A stretch of DNA of 64,000 bases from assembly GCF_014649995.1 (NCBI RefSeq), contig NZ_BMUC01000010.1:1-64000 (forward strand). Reading direction: 5' to 3'. The notes beneath the pieces were generated by a model. It searched no databases and was not told the DNA's origin. It was given only the letters and a program-made list of their open reading frames with translations. A program made the position numbers and the translations under genes. Positions 34,764-43,707 of this stretch are shown here, one piece after another; the stretch's first letter is position 1, and every line of letters starts with the position of its first letter. This stretch comes from Streptomyces griseoflavus. Its GTDB lineage: Bacteria > Actinomycetota > Actinomycetes > Streptomycetales > Streptomycetaceae.

Positions 34764-35738
34764 CTACTTCGTCAGCGAGGCGACGAGGGCGTCGGCGTAC
34801 GCCTCCATCGATCCGGTGCCGCCGAACATCCAGATGCCGTCGGACAGCCGGTGCACGTCGCCGGACTTCACGAACGGCAGCGACTTCCACACGGAGTTGC
34901 CGGCGAGTTCCTTGCCGAAGGGGTCGCTGTTGGCGTCGCCCTCGTTGCCGATGTAGGCGAACTGCACCTTGCCCAGGCCGGTCAGGCCCTCCACGTCGGT
35001 GGCGGCCAGGCCGTAGGCCTCGTCGCCCTTGAGCTTCCAGGCGTTCTTCAGTCCGAGCCGCTCGTTGACCCCGCCGATGAGCGAACCGGCCGTGTAGGGG
35101 CGGACGGAGACCTGGTTGGAGGTGACGTAGCCGTCGGCGAAGGCGATCTCCGCGCCGTTCAGGCCGGCGTCGGCGAGGGCCTTCCTGCCCTCGGCGAGCT
35201 TGGCGTCGAAGTCCTTCTTCAGGGCCGTGGCGCGCTCGGTGGTGCCGGTCGCCTCGGCGATGAGGTCGAGGTTCTTCAGCATCCGCCCGACCGGGTCGGC
35301 GGCGTCGGCGGACTTCACGGTGACGACCGGGGCGACCTTGCGCAACTGCTCGACGGCGGCCGGCTGGAGGTCGCTGGTGGCGACGATGAGGTCGGGCTCG
35401 AGGGCGGCGATGGTGTCCATGCTGGGTTCGCCGCGGGTGCCGATGTCCTTGGGCTCGTTCTTGAGCGGAACGGCGGAGTCCCATGCCTGGTAACCCTTGA
35501 CGTCGGCCACGCCGACCGGGTCGACACCGAGCGAGATCAGGTGCTCGACGACGTTCCACTCGGTGCCGACGACCTTCTCGGCGGGGCCGTCGAGTTCGAC
35601 CTTCTTGCCGGAGGCGTCGGTGAGGGTGATCGCCTCGGTGGACTCCTTGGTGTCGTCGGCGGCGGGTTCGGTGGTTCCGCAGGCGGCGAGCAGGAGGGCG
35701 GCGGCGGCCAGGGGCGCGGTGCGCAGGAGGCGTCTCAT
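34764..35738 (-). CDS. iron-siderophore ABC transporter substrate-binding lipoprotein
   Basis: A 324-residue lipoprotein of the FecB/FhuD-type binding-protein family. Lipobox LLAAC gives Cys20. The two lobes are joined by a long helix, with EKVVGTEWNVVEHLISLGVDPVGVAD in the N-lobe and DLIVATSDLQPAAVEQL marking the family. It captures a ferric siderophore at the outer face of the membrane and hands it to the fused permease. ATG 35738 overlaps the ATPase stop as ATGA (35735-35738), so the two are translationally coupled. The exact siderophore cannot be inferred; no biosynthetic genes are in the window. Confidence 0.94.
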   Translation of the reverse strand: MRRLLRTAPLAAAALLLAACGTTEPAADDTKESTEAITLTDASGKKVELDGPAEKVVGTEWNVVEHLISLGVDPVGVADVKGYQAWDSAVPLKNEPKDIGTRGEPSMDTIAALEPDLIVATSDLQPAAVEQLRKVAPVVTVKSADAADPVGRMLKNLDLIAEATGTTERATALKKDFDAKLAEGRKALADAGLNGAEIAFADGYVTSNQVSVRPYTAGSLIGGVNERLGLKNAWKLKGDEAYGLAATDVEGLTGLGKVQFAYIGNEGDANSDPFGKELAGNSVWKSLPFVKSGDVHRLSDGIWMFGGTGSMEAYADALVASLTK

Positions 35739-36589
35739 GAGGTGGTACGGAGCCTTTCGCTTCGGGTGTGGTGGCGGCCGACGGCGCGGGTGCGCAGGCG
35801 GCCGGTCAGGGGGTCGGTGTCGACGTCGATCCGGATGCCGTAGACCTCGGTCAGGCGCTCCGGGGTGAGGACCTCCTCGGGCCGTCCCTCGGCGACGACG
35901 CGGCCGGACGCGAGCAGCACGATCCGGTCGGCGACGGACGCCGCCTGGTCGAGGTCGTGCAGGACGACACCGACCGTGATGCCGTGGTCCTCGGCGAGGT
36001 CGCGCATGAGGTCGAGGAGTTCGACCTGGTAGCGCAGGTCGAGGTAGGTGGTGGGTTCGTCGAGGAGGAGGACGCCGGTCTCCTGGGCGAGGCAGCCGGC
36101 CAGCCACACGCGCTGGAGCTGTCCTCCCGAGAGGTGTTCGGCTCCGCGCCCGGCGAGTTCCGAGACGCCGGTGAGGGCGAGTGCCCGGTCCACGGCCGCG
36201 CGTCCGCCGGGGTCCGCGCCGCCCCACCGGCCGCGGTGCGGGTAACGGCCGAACTCGACGACGTCGCGCACGGTCAGCCCGCTGGGGGTGGGGCGCGCCT
36301 GCAGCAGCAGGGCGACGCGGCGGGAGAACTCCCGCGGGCTGAGGGCGAGTGCGTCGGTGGCGGTGTCGAGCGTGAGCGCGGCAGTGCGGGGCCGCTGCAG
36401 CCGGGCGACCGTGCGCAGCAGGGTCGACTTGCCGCTGCCGTTCGGGCCCACCAGGGCTGTCACCTCGCCGGGCCGCAGGGTCAGCGCCGCGCCGTGCAGG
36501 ACGTCCGTGCCGTCGTACGCCACGGTCACATCGGTGGCCGTCAGTTCGTGACCACGCGGGCCCAGGGCCGCCTCTTCACCAGGAATCAC
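35735..36589 (-). CDS. iron-siderophore ABC transporter ATPase
   Basis: A 284-residue ABC ATPase of the FecE/FhuC type. Walker A is GPNGSGKST, the Q-loop region is LLLQARPTPSG, the signature is LSGGQLQRVWLAG, Walker B is VLLLDEPTTYLD and the switch histidine is in VVLHDLDQA. It is the first gene of the operon, overlapping the binding-protein gene by ATGA. GTG 36589 lies only 5 nt from an iron box and lacks a ribosome binding site, so the transcript may be leaderless or the true start may be slightly downstream. In either case iron-bound DmdR-type repressor would shut off the whole operon. Confidence 0.94.
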   Translation of the reverse strand: MIPGEEAALGPRGHELTATDVTVAYDGTDVLHGAALTLRPGEVTALVGPNGSGKSTLLRTVARLQRPRTAALTLDTATDALALSPREFSRRVALLLQARPTPSGLTVRDVVEFGRYPHRGRWGGADPGGRAAVDRALALTGVSELAGRGAEHLSGGQLQRVWLAGCLAQETGVLLLDEPTTYLDLRYQVELLDLMRDLAEDHGITVGVVLHDLDQAASVADRIVLLASGRVVAEGRPEEVLTPERLTEVYGIRIDVDTDPLTGRLRTRAVGRHHTRSERLRTTS

Positions 36590-36594
36590 AGGGC

Positions 36595-36612
36595 AAGGTT
36601 AGCCTACCCTTA
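36595..36612. promoter_or_regulatory. iron box (DmdR/IdeR-type operator)
   Basis: On the minus strand TAAGGGTAGGCTAACCTT matches the DmdR/IdeR consensus TTAGGTTAGGCTAACCTAA at most positions, including the central TAGGCTAACC. It lies immediately before the ATPase start. Confidence 0.85.
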
Positions 36613-36667
36613 GCTGACGTGATCAGGGGGTGACCTGCGACAAGGCCGGGAAGGTCCTGGCCGGACG

Positions 36668-37849
36668 TCAGAAGGCGTAGCGCACGCCGAGCCACGGCGT
36701 GTGGCGGGCGAGGAGTTCGCGCAGCTCCGCGAGGGCGTGCCGTTTGACGCCCGCGCGGTAGCGGAGGTTGAGGGCGCCGTTCTGCGAACGCTTGGTCTCC
36801 TGCTCGGCGGGCCGCCACAGCAGGTCCTCACCGCGCGGGTGCCAGCGGAGGTTGACCTCGTGCAGGTCCGCGCTGTGGGTGAGCATGATGACCTCGGCCA
36901 GCGCCTGCCGTTTGACGCGCCGGGGCAGTACGTCGTCCATGTGCCGCAGCAGTTCCGCCCACGCCTCCTGCCAGCCGGGGCGGACGACGACCGGCGAGAG
37001 GTTGAAGTGCACCTCGTAGCCCGCGTCGAGGAAGTCCGCGGCGGCGGCGATCCGCCGGTCGACCGGGCTGGTGCGCAGGTCCAGCAGGCGGGAGTCCCCG
37101 GCCGGCATCACCGAGAAGCGGACGCGGGTGCGGCCGCGCGGGTCGAGGTCCAGCAGGTCGGGGTTGACGAACTTCGTCGCGAAGGACGCCTTGGCGGTGG
37201 GCCAGGCGCGGAAGGCGCGCACCAGGTCGGCGGTGTTGTCGCAGACGAGGGCGTCGACCGAGCAGTCGCCGTTCTCCCCGATGTCGTACACCCATGCCTC
37301 GGGGTCGCACTGGTTGGGCTCCGGTTTGGGGCCCTGCGCGGCGACATGGCGTCCGAGGTGGGCGATGATCGCGTCGATGTTGGTGAAGAGGGTGATCGGG
37401 TTGGCGAAGCCCTTGCGGCGGGGGACGTAGCAGTACACGCAGGACAGGGCGCAGCCGTTGGAGGGGCCGGGGGCGATCCAGTCGGCGGACCGGCCGTTGG
37501 GCCGCGTGGTGAGGGTCTTCTTCACGCCCAGCACGAGCGTGTGGCGTTTGATCCGCATCCAGCGGTCCGCGCTTCCCTCGTTGCCGTGCAGTTCGGGGAT
37601 GCGCCAGTGGGAGTCCACCTCGATCAGCCGGGCCCCGGGGAACCGGGCCAGGATCTCCCGGCCGCGGGGCGAGACCGCGGCGGCCGGTTCGGCGTGGATC
37701 TCCCGGATCGCGAGGAGCCGGCGCGCCTGCGCGGAGTCCCGGAAGGCGGAAGTGGCGGGCTCCGGCCCGGTCACGGGCTCCAGCAGCAGCTCGTCGAGTC
37801 CGAAGAGCGGCTCCTGGGGGCCGTGGGAGCGGGAAGAGTGGTGGCTCAT
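36668..37849 (-). CDS. spore photoproduct lyase family radical-SAM protein
   Basis: A 393-residue radical S-adenosylmethionine protein of the spore photoproduct lyase (SPL) family. The [4Fe-4S] ligands are Cys133, Cys137 and Cys140 (GCALSCVYC), i.e. the CX3CX2C pattern. The surrounding GPSNGCALSCVYCYVPRRKGFANPI and the later FSVMPAGDSRLLDLRTSPVDRRI blocks are shared with SplB. In Bacillus the enzyme reverses UV-induced spore thymine lesions; in this genus the target is unproven. No signal peptide is present. ATG 37849 is the start. It stands alone, with 78 bp between its stop and the start of the iron operon. Confidence 0.87.
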   Translation of the reverse strand: MSHHSSRSHGPQEPLFGLDELLLEPVTGPEPATSAFRDSAQARRLLAIREIHAEPAAAVSPRGREILARFPGARLIEVDSHWRIPELHGNEGSADRWMRIKRHTLVLGVKKTLTTRPNGRSADWIAPGPSNGCALSCVYCYVPRRKGFANPITLFTNIDAIIAHLGRHVAAQGPKPEPNQCDPEAWVYDIGENGDCSVDALVCDNTADLVRAFRAWPTAKASFATKFVNPDLLDLDPRGRTRVRFSVMPAGDSRLLDLRTSPVDRRIAAAADFLDAGYEVHFNLSPVVVRPGWQEAWAELLRHMDDVLPRRVKRQALAEVIMLTHSADLHEVNLRWHPRGEDLLWRPAEQETKRSQNGALNLRYRAGVKRHALAELRELLARHTPWLGVRYAF

Positions 37850-38012
37850 GTCCTGACCGGCTGCTCGGACGGGGCGGCGGTGCGGGAGGCGGCCGCCGGC
37901 CGGGCCCGGCGGAACCCGGTCTTCCGCTCCACTGTACGGCGCCGGGCCGCCCGGCGACGCCGACGGCCCCGCGGGTCACCGCCGGTCCGCGCCTCCGCCA
38001 GGACGGTCAGGG

Positions 38013-38048
38013 CCGGACGGCCGCCGGAGGTCACCGGCGGCCGTCCGG
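38013..38048. terminator. terminator of the catalase gene
   Basis: A perfect 15-bp stem, CCGGACGGCCGCCGG and complement, with a 6-nt loop. It lies 31 bp after the catalase stop and upstream of the SPL-family gene. Confidence 0.82.
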
Positions 38049-38079
38049 TCATGTGGTGGTCGCGCAGGGACCGGGAGGG

Positions 38080-40356
38080 TCAGGCCCGGGCGGTGAAGCG
38101 CTCCCAGACGCGGTGCGCGCCCAGCAGCTCGCGGACCTGCGCGAGGACGGTCGTACCGGAGTCGGCGACGACGACGCCGGGAGCGCCGGCGGGGACGCCG
38201 GCCGCGGTGAGGGCCGTCTCGCCGCCCGCCCACGCGCCGATCGCCTTGCCGTGCCGGAAGGCCTCCGCCAGCAGCTGGTCGACCCGCGGGTCGGTCGACG
38301 GCCGGGGCGCGGCGGGCGCGCCCTTGCCGTCGCGCGCGCCGGGCGCGTCGCCGCCGACGGCCGGCGGGCCCGCCACCAGGACGGCGTCGAACTCGATGGA
38401 GCGTGCCGTGACGTAGCTGCGCTGGGCCGTCAGCGTGCTCCCGCCCGTTCCGAGCGTGCCGCCGTTCGGCGCGACGACCAGCGGAACCATACCGGCCTCG
38501 AGCACCGCGTCGCGTACCGCGTGCACCCCGTCGAGGTCGCCGTCCGGGGCGGTGAGGATGCCGATGACGCGGCCGTCCACCGGCCAGGTCCGCCCGAGCT
38601 GCGAGAGCGCCGGGCTCGGCTCCACGTCGGCGAGCGGCACGGTGGGCTCCGGCGCGGGCAGCCCGAGGCCCTCGGCGACGCCGGCGCACAGCTCGGGATC
38701 GATGTTGGCCAGGACCTGCAGGGTCCGTACCCGGATGGCTTCCTCGTAGCACTTGCCCAGCTCGAAGGTGTAGGCCCCGATGATGTGTTCGCGCTCCACC
38801 GGGCTCATGCTCAGCCAGAACCGGCGGGGCTGGCTGAAGTGGTCGGCGAACGACTCCGGCGCCTCCCGCACCTTCCGCCCCTCCGGGACGGTCACCGGCG
38901 TCTCGACGAAGGCGCCCATGTCCGCGCCCGCGGTGAACGGGCAGCCGCCGTCGAGGGAGTTGGGCCGGTAGGGGGCCACCCCGCGGTGCACGGCGGTCTG
39001 GTGCATGCCGTCGCGCAGCATGTCGTTGACCGGCGCGTGGGGCCGGTTGATGGGCAGCTGGGGGAAGTTGGGGCCGCCGAGGCGGGTGATCTGGGTGTCG
39101 AGATACGAGAACAGCCGTCCGGCGAGCAGCGGGTCGTCGGTGACGTCGATACCGGGCACGAGGTGCCCGACGTGGAAGGCCACCTGCTCGGTCTCGGCGA
39201 AGAAGTTGGACGGGTTGCGGTCGAGGGTCATCAGCCCGATGGGCTGCACCGGCGCGAGCTCTTCGGGCACGATGTTCGTCGGGTCCAGCAGGTCGATGCC
39301 CTCGAAGGTCTGGTCGGGGGTGTCGGGGAAGGTCTGGATGCCCAGTTCCCACTGCGGGTACGCGCCCGCCTCGATGGCGTCGGCGAGGTCCCGGCGGTGG
39401 AAGTCGGGGTCGTTGCCGTTGATGAGCTGGGCCTCGTCCCACACCAGGGAGTGCACGCCCAGCTTGGGCTTCCAGTGGAACTTCACCAGGGTCGTGCCGC
39501 CCTCGGCGTTCACCAGGCGGAAGGTGTGGACGCCGAAGCCCTCCATCATCCGGTAGGAGCGCGGGATGCCGCGGTCGCCCATGAAGAAGAGCGTGTGGTG
39601 GGTGGCCTCGGTGTGCAGCGAGACGAAGTCCCAGAAGGTGTCGTGCGCGCTCTGCGCCTGCGGGATCTCCCGGTCGGGGTGCGGCTTCGCGGCGTGCACC
39701 ACGTCGGGGAACTTGATGGCGTCCTGGATGAAGAAAACCGGGATGTTGTTGCCGACGAGGTCGAAAACGCCCTCGCTGGTGTAGAACTTCGTCGCGAAGC
39801 CCCGGGTGTCGCGCACCGTGTCGGCGGAGCCGCGCGAGCCGACCACCGTGGAGAACCGCACGAACACCGGAGTCTCGACATCCGGCGCGAGGAAGCCCGC
39901 CTTGGTCACCGAGGACGCCGTGCCGTAGGACTGGAAGACCCCGTGCGCGCCGGCGCCGCGGGCGTGGACCACGCGCTCCGGGATGCGCTCGTGGTCGAAG
40001 TGCATGATCTTCTCGCGCAGGTGGTGGTCCTGGAGCAGCACGGGACCGCGCGGGCCCGCCTTGAGCGAGTGGTCGGTGTCGGGCAGCCGTGTGCCCTGCG
40101 CGTTCGTCAGATAGCTGCCGGACTGCGCCATCCTGGCCTGGTCGGCCCCGGTCGGCGAGCCGGTGGGCGAGACGGTGTCCGGGCCGCTCTGGTCGGGCTT
40201 CGGCGGCAGCGGGTCGCGGGGCTCCGTCGGCTCGGCCACGGTGGGCGGCTCGGAATTCGGCCGGCCGGGAATCCCGTCGGCCGGGGCCGAGGCGTCGCCC
40301 TGCAGGGTCTCGGTGATCTTCTTCGCTGCCCGCTTGACGGGGTTGGCCTCGCTCAT
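38080..40356 (-). CDS. katE: large-subunit monofunctional catalase (KatE/HPII type, CatB-like)
   Basis: A 758-residue haem catalase of the large clade that decomposes hydrogen peroxide. A disordered, proline-rich N-terminal arm (about 1-80) precedes the core, with distal His131 ([12 protein letters not shown]), the substrate-channel [18 protein letters not shown] and the proximal tyrosine segment RLFSYLDTQ. The last about 150 residues form the flavodoxin-like C-terminal domain typical of HPII ([13 protein letters not shown] onward). GGAGGAG precedes ATG 40356. From knowledge of the genus, the related CatB of S. coelicolor is controlled by the stress sigma factor SigB and responds to osmotic stress; I could not find a convincing SigB promoter here. 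Confidence 0.95.
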   Translation of the reverse strand: MSEANPVKRAAKKITETLQGDASAPADGIPGRPNSEPPTVAEPTEPRDPLPPKPDQSGPDTVSPTGSPTGADQARMAQSGSYLTNAQGTRLPDTDHSLKAGPRGPVLLQDHHLREKIMHFDHERIPERVVHARGAGAHGVFQSYGTASSVTKAGFLAPDVETPVFVRFSTVVGSRGSADTVRDTRGFATKFYTSEGVFDLVGNNIPVFFIQDAIKFPDVVHAAKPHPDREIPQAQSAHDTFWDFVSLHTEATHHTLFFMGDRGIPRSYRMMEGFGVHTFRLVNAEGGTTLVKFHWKPKLGVHSLVWDEAQLINGNDPDFHRRDLADAIEAGAYPQWELGIQTFPDTPDQTFEGIDLLDPTNIVPEELAPVQPIGLMTLDRNPSNFFAETEQVAFHVGHLVPGIDVTDDPLLAGRLFSYLDTQITRLGGPNFPQLPINRPHAPVNDMLRDGMHQTAVHRGVAPYRPNSLDGGCPFTAGADMGAFVETPVTVPEGRKVREAPESFADHFSQPRRFWLSMSPVEREHIIGAYTFELGKCYEEAIRVRTLQVLANIDPELCAGVAEGLGLPAPEPTVPLADVEPSPALSQLGRTWPVDGRVIGILTAPDGDLDGVHAVRDAVLEAGMVPLVVAPNGGTLGTGGSTLTAQRSYVTARSIEFDAVLVAGPPAVGGDAPGARDGKGAPAAPRPSTDPRVDQLLAEAFRHGKAIGAWAGGETALTAAGVPAGAPGVVVADSGTTVLAQVRELLGAHRVWERFTARA

Positions 40357-40649
40357 GAAGGTGACACTCCTCCGCTCAGGACCGGCCACGGAAGATCGGT
40401 GGCCGTGTGTTCGGTTGCCGATTGCGGGCGATCCAATGGCGCAAAGCACTCGAATAGGGCATCGGGTTCCGTCAACGTCTCACGGTGGGGTCCGCCCCGC
40501 AGCGGGCGTGGCGCGATGGAGTGAACCCCCGCGTCGCACCACCCGCGCCGCACACCGCTTTCGCACTCCCACCGGATCGACCGCCCAGCCCGCGTACCCC
40601 TCGGCGGGAAGTCAAGGCATGCGGATTCGCCGCGGTGTGCGCCGCAGGG

Positions 40650-40874
40650 TCAGAACAGGTGCCCCTGGTCGGCCGGGGTGGTGCGGCGCCGCGGGCGGGG
40701 CGGGGCGGGCTGCCGCGGCGGGGCCTGTTCACCGAACAGCGGCTCGGTGCCGTACTCGTCGGGCTCGGCCGGCACCACGACGGGCCCCGTGCCGACGTTG
40801 AGGCACAGGGGGGCGTCGCTGTCGAAGTCCCCGGGCGTCATGTCCGTCCAGTCGCGTTCCCGACGCTCACTCAC
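40650..40874 (-). CDS. small acidic hypothetical protein (74 aa)
   Basis: I do not recognise this protein. It is hydrophilic, begins MSERRERDWTDMTPGDFDSD and carries LCLNVGTGPVVVPAEPDEYG. It ends in a proline- and arginine-rich tail. There are no membrane or catalytic motifs. Codon third positions are strongly G/C. The start is GTG 40874. It lies 293 bp upstream of the catalase on the same strand. Nothing in the gap suggests a second gene. Confidence 0.6.
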   Translation of the reverse strand: MSERRERDWTDMTPGDFDSDAPLCLNVGTGPVVVPAEPDEYGTEPLFGEQAPPRQPAPPRPRRRTTPADQGHLF

Positions 40875-41051
40875 CGACGCTCCGCTCCCCGTCCACCCGG
40901 CCAGGCTATCGGCCGTACGGTGCCCCGCGGGCGACGGACCGCACGGTGACGTGCGCTCAAGAGACGTAGGTCACACCCGCGTTGCCGTCACACCGCCGGG
41001 ACCCGGTCCGTCAGTGAGGTGCGACCAGCGAAACCGACCAAGGAGGCCCCC

Positions 41052-41525
41052 ATGGACGCGCGTCTCGACTTCTTCGGCAACCCCCTCGCCGCCAAGGTGC
41101 TGCGGCACATCAACTCGGCGGGCAGGGTGGTGACGGACTCCGGTCTGCCGCACGCCACCCAGGAACTGGTGAAGATCCGCGCCAGCCAGATCAACGGCTG
41201 CGGCTTCTGCACCGACATGCACACCAAGGACGCCGCCGCGGCCGGGGAGACCCCGCTCCGCCTCCACCTGGTCGCCGCCTGGCGCGAGGCCACCGTCTTC
41301 ACCGACGCCGAACGCGCGGCCCTGAAGCTGACCGAGCAGGGCACCCGCATCGCCGACGCCGCCGGCGGTGTCACGGACGAGGCCTGGGCGGACGCGGCCG
41401 AGCACTACGACGAGGACCAGCTCGCCGCCCTGATCTCCCTGATCGCCGTCATCAACGCCTACAACCGCGTCAACGTCATCAACCGGCAGCCCGCGGGCGG
41501 CTACCGGCCCGGCCAGTTCGGCTGA
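41052..41525 (+). CDS. AhpD-like carboxymuconolactone decarboxylase-family protein
   Basis: A 157-residue alkylhydroperoxidase-like protein. The redox pair Cys50 and Cys53 with His57 (CGFCTDMHTKD) matches the AhpD active site (CXXCXXXH). The following helices with AWREATVFTDAERAALKL complete the CMD-family domain. A role in peroxide detoxification is likely but not shown. AAGGAGG directly upstream supports ATG 41052; a GTG at 41019 has no binding site. A bidirectional hairpin separates it from msrA, another oxidative-damage gene. The catalase is also close, so this stretch is rich in oxidative-stress functions. Confidence 0.92.
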   Translation: MDARLDFFGNPLAAKVLRHINSAGRVVTDSGLPHATQELVKIRASQINGCGFCTDMHTKDAAAAGETPLRLHLVAAWREATVFTDAERAALKLTEQGTRIADAAGGVTDEAWADAAEHYDEDQLAALISLIAVINAYNRVNVINRQPAGGYRPGQFG

Positions 41526-41535
41526 GCCCATGACG

Positions 41536-41568
41536 AGGGGGCGCACTCGCCGGGCGAGTGCGCCCCCT
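41536..41568. terminator. bidirectional terminator (AhpD-like / msrA)
   Basis: A perfect 15-bp stem, AGGGGGCGCACTCGC and complement, with a CGG loop between convergent genes. It is followed on the plus strand by a short T-containing run. Confidence 0.87.
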
Positions 41569-41586
41569 GTTGTCCGCGCCGCCGGC

Positions 41587-42099
41587 TCAGGACTCCGCGC
41601 GCCGCGGCAGGCGCCAGTTCGGGCGTACGAAATGGCAGGTGTAGCCCTCCGGGTAGCGCTGCAGGTAGTCCTGGTGCTCCGGCTCGGCCTCCCAGAAGGG
41701 CCCGGCCGGCGCCACCTCGGTCACCACCTTGCCCGGCCACAGCCCGGAGGCGTCGACGTCGGCGATCGTGTCCTCGGCCACGCGCTTCTGCTCGTCGTCG
41801 AAGTAGAAGATGGCCGAGCGGTAGCTCGTGCCGATGTCGTTGCCCTGCCGGTTCCTGGTGCTCGGGTCGTGGATCTGGAAGAAGAACTCCAGGATCCTGC
41901 GGTAGTCGGTCACCGCCGGGTCGAAGGTGATCTCGATCGACTCGGCATGGGTGCCGTGGTTGCGGTAGGTCGCGTCGGGCACGTCACCGCCGCTGTATCC
42001 GACGCGGGTGGACAGCACGCCCGGGAAGGTGCGGATCAGCTCCTGCATGCCCCAGAAGCAGCCGCCCGCGAGCAGTGCCCTCTCCTCGGTCCTCGTCAT
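41587..42099 (-). CDS. msrA: peptide methionine-S-sulfoxide reductase MsrA
   Basis: A 170-residue cytosolic enzyme that reduces the S-form of methionine sulfoxide in oxidised proteins. The catalytic Cys14 stands in GGCFWGMQE. The substrate-binding [12 protein letters not shown] block, [10 protein letters not shown] and the [14 protein letters not shown] motif are all family-defining. ATG 42099 is the start; the frame upstream is shadow sequence. It is convergent with the AhpD-like gene and divergent from the phosphotransferase gene, with 117 bp between the two starts. Confidence 0.96.
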   Translation of the reverse strand: MTRTEERALLAGGCFWGMQELIRTFPGVLSTRVGYSGGDVPDATYRNHGTHAESIEITFDPAVTDYRRILEFFFQIHDPSTRNRQGNDIGTSYRSAIFYFDDEQKRVAEDTIADVDASGLWPGKVVTEVAPAGPFWEAEPEHQDYLQRYPEGYTCHFVRPNWRLPRRAES

Positions 42100-42216
42100 G
42101 TCGTCTCGCCCTTCTCCCAGGTGTCCTGCGACGTTCCCCCGTGGAAACCCCGTCGGGAACCCCATTGTTCCGGCCCCCTGCGGACCGCCCCGCGGCGGGC
42201 TGGCTACTCTGCCGCC

Positions 42217-43149
42217 ATGCTGGTCGACACGCGGGCGTGGGTGGAGAGGGAACTGTCGGCGGGCGAACGCGTGGAGGCGGTGGTGCCGCTGCGCGGGGGC
42301 TGGACGTCGCGGATGCGCAGGCTGGATCTCCGCGGGCCCGCGGGGCGGCGGTCCCTGGTGCTGCGGTCGTTCGTCGACCCGTTCTTCGTACGGCACGCCG
42401 AGGGGCTGCTGAACCGCGAGGCCGAGGTGCTGGCCCTGCTCGGGGACACGGACGTGCCCGCCGCCGCGCTCGTCGCGGTGGACGCGACGGCGCGGCACTG
42501 CGACCGGCCCTCGCTGCTGATGTCGCTGCTGCCCGGGACGGTACGGGTGGACGACGAGGAGGCTCCCGAACGTGCCGGGCCGCTCGCCCGGCAGTTGCTG
42601 CGCATCCATCGCGTGCCGGTGACCGGGCGGAGCCGGCCCCGCGTCTATCAGGCGTGGACGTCTCCCGAGCGGGTGAGTCCGCCGGAGGACACCGGACGGC
42701 CGGAGCTGTGGCGGCGCGCCGTCGACGTCATCCGCCGGGAGCCACCGGCGTACCGGGGGTGTTTCCTGCACCGTGACTTCCACCCCGGCAACGTGCTGTT
42801 CTCCGGGGACGGCGCGGACCTGCGGATCAGCGGGGTCGTCGACTGGGTGGAAACCTCGTGGGGACCGGCCGACCTGGACGTCGCCCACTGTGCGACGGCC
42901 CTGGCGCTGCTGCACGGAGTCCCCGCGGGGATGCGTTTCGCGGACCTGTACGCCGCCGCGGGCGGCACGCTGGAGGAGGAGCCCGGCGCGCACCTGTACT
43001 GGCGGCTGCTCGACGCGCTGGCCTTCGCCCCCGACGCGGAGAAGGTGGCCGTCCCCTGGCGGGAGCTGGGCCGCACCGATCTGACGCCCGGCGCCCTGAC
43101 GCGGAGGCTGGAGGACTACCTGGCGGCCCTGCTGGAGCGGTACGGCTGA
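42217..43149 (+). CDS. aminoglycoside phosphotransferase-family (kinase-like) protein
   Basis: A 310-residue protein with the APH/choline-kinase fold. The Brenner catalytic motif is [13 protein letters not shown] (about residues 185-198) and the metal-binding Asp follows in [21 protein letters not shown]. The N-lobe has [12 protein letters not shown]. The family phosphorylates small hydroxyl or amino compounds. Few members confer aminoglycoside resistance, so no drug role is inferred. ATG 42217 is chosen because it opens the first folded segment; the frame upstream back to 41530 runs across the msrA gene. It stands alone with the HATPase gene convergent 24 bp after its stop. Confidence 0.9.
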   Translation: MLVDTRAWVERELSAGERVEAVVPLRGGWTSRMRRLDLRGPAGRRSLVLRSFVDPFFVRHAEGLLNREAEVLALLGDTDVPAAALVAVDATARHCDRPSLLMSLLPGTVRVDDEEAPERAGPLARQLLRIHRVPVTGRSRPRVYQAWTSPERVSPPEDTGRPELWRRAVDVIRREPPAYRGCFLHRDFHPGNVLFSGDGADLRISGVVDWVETSWGPADLDVAHCATALALLHGVPAGMRFADLYAAAGGTLEEEPGAHLYWRLLDALAFAPDAEKVAVPWRELGRTDLTPGALTRRLEDYLAALLERYG

Positions 43150-43173
43150 AGACGCGGGGCCCTCGGGCAGGTC

Positions 43174-43617
43174 TCAGGCGAGGAGGGAGATGCGGGCGGT
43201 GATGCTCTTCCCGGACGCTCCCTGGCGCACGTCAAGGGCCTGGGCGACGGCCATCACGATCTCCAGGCCGTGCTGCCCCACCCGGTCGGGATCGGCGTTG
43301 CGCGCCACGGGCGCCTCGGGGTTGCCGTCGTGGACGATCACCTCGACGGCGTCGCCGGCGAGCCGCAGGTCCAGTCCGACCGGGCCCGGCGCGTACTTGC
43401 GGGCATTGGTGACCAGCTCGCTCACGACGAGCTGGGTGATCTCGACCGCCCGGGTCGACACCGACAGGCCGTCCTCCGTCCTTGCCCGGGTGAGGAACGC
43501 GGCCGCGAGGTGGCGGGCCTGGGCGATCCAGGCTCCGTCCCCTTCCAGAGCGTAGGAGGCCTGCCTCCCGGGTGCGCGAGGCACCGTGTCCCCCTCGTCG
43601 ACAGGAACTGGTTCCAT
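43174..43617 (-). CDS. ATP-binding anti-sigma regulatory factor (HATPase, RsbW/SpoIIAB-like)
   Basis: A 147-residue protein with one histidine-kinase-like ATPase domain, as in SpoIIAB/RsbW serine kinases. The N-box is seen as QLVVSELVTNARKYA and the G1-like region as VIVHDGNPEAP. The G2 region is degenerate (RVGQHGLEIVMAVAQALDV). These proteins bind and phosphorylate a STAS antagonist or sequester a sigma factor. In Streptomyces many orphan copies exist. ATG 43617 follows AAAGGCGG. No STAS partner adjoins it; the nearest is at 49169. It is convergent with the phosphotransferase gene. Confidence 0.9.
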   Translation of the reverse strand: MEPVPVDEGDTVPRAPGRQASYALEGDGAWIAQARHLAAAFLTRARTEDGLSVSTRAVEITQLVVSELVTNARKYAPGPVGLDLRLAGDAVEVIVHDGNPEAPVARNADPDRVGQHGLEIVMAVAQALDVRQGASGKSITARISLLA

Positions 43618-43707
43618 CCGGTCCGCCTTTACTCACCGATCACACCGCGCGACTACCCGCATCGCTCCCCCGCACGCCACAGAAGTGTGACAGGTACCTC
43701 GGACAAC

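Noticed and set aside
38096-38105. AAGCGCTCCC, an operator half-match
   Set aside because: It lies inside the catalase coding region near the stop codon, is not palindromic beyond the core, and has no promoter nearby.
38053-40524. 823-codon open frame antisense to the catalase
   Set aside because: The catalase on the other strand has all active-site motifs. The antisense product has none.
42217-43149. Aminoglycoside resistance determinant
   Set aside because: The protein has the APH fold motif, but the family is broad and mostly acts on other substrates. Nothing in the neighbourhood suggests antibiotic resistance.
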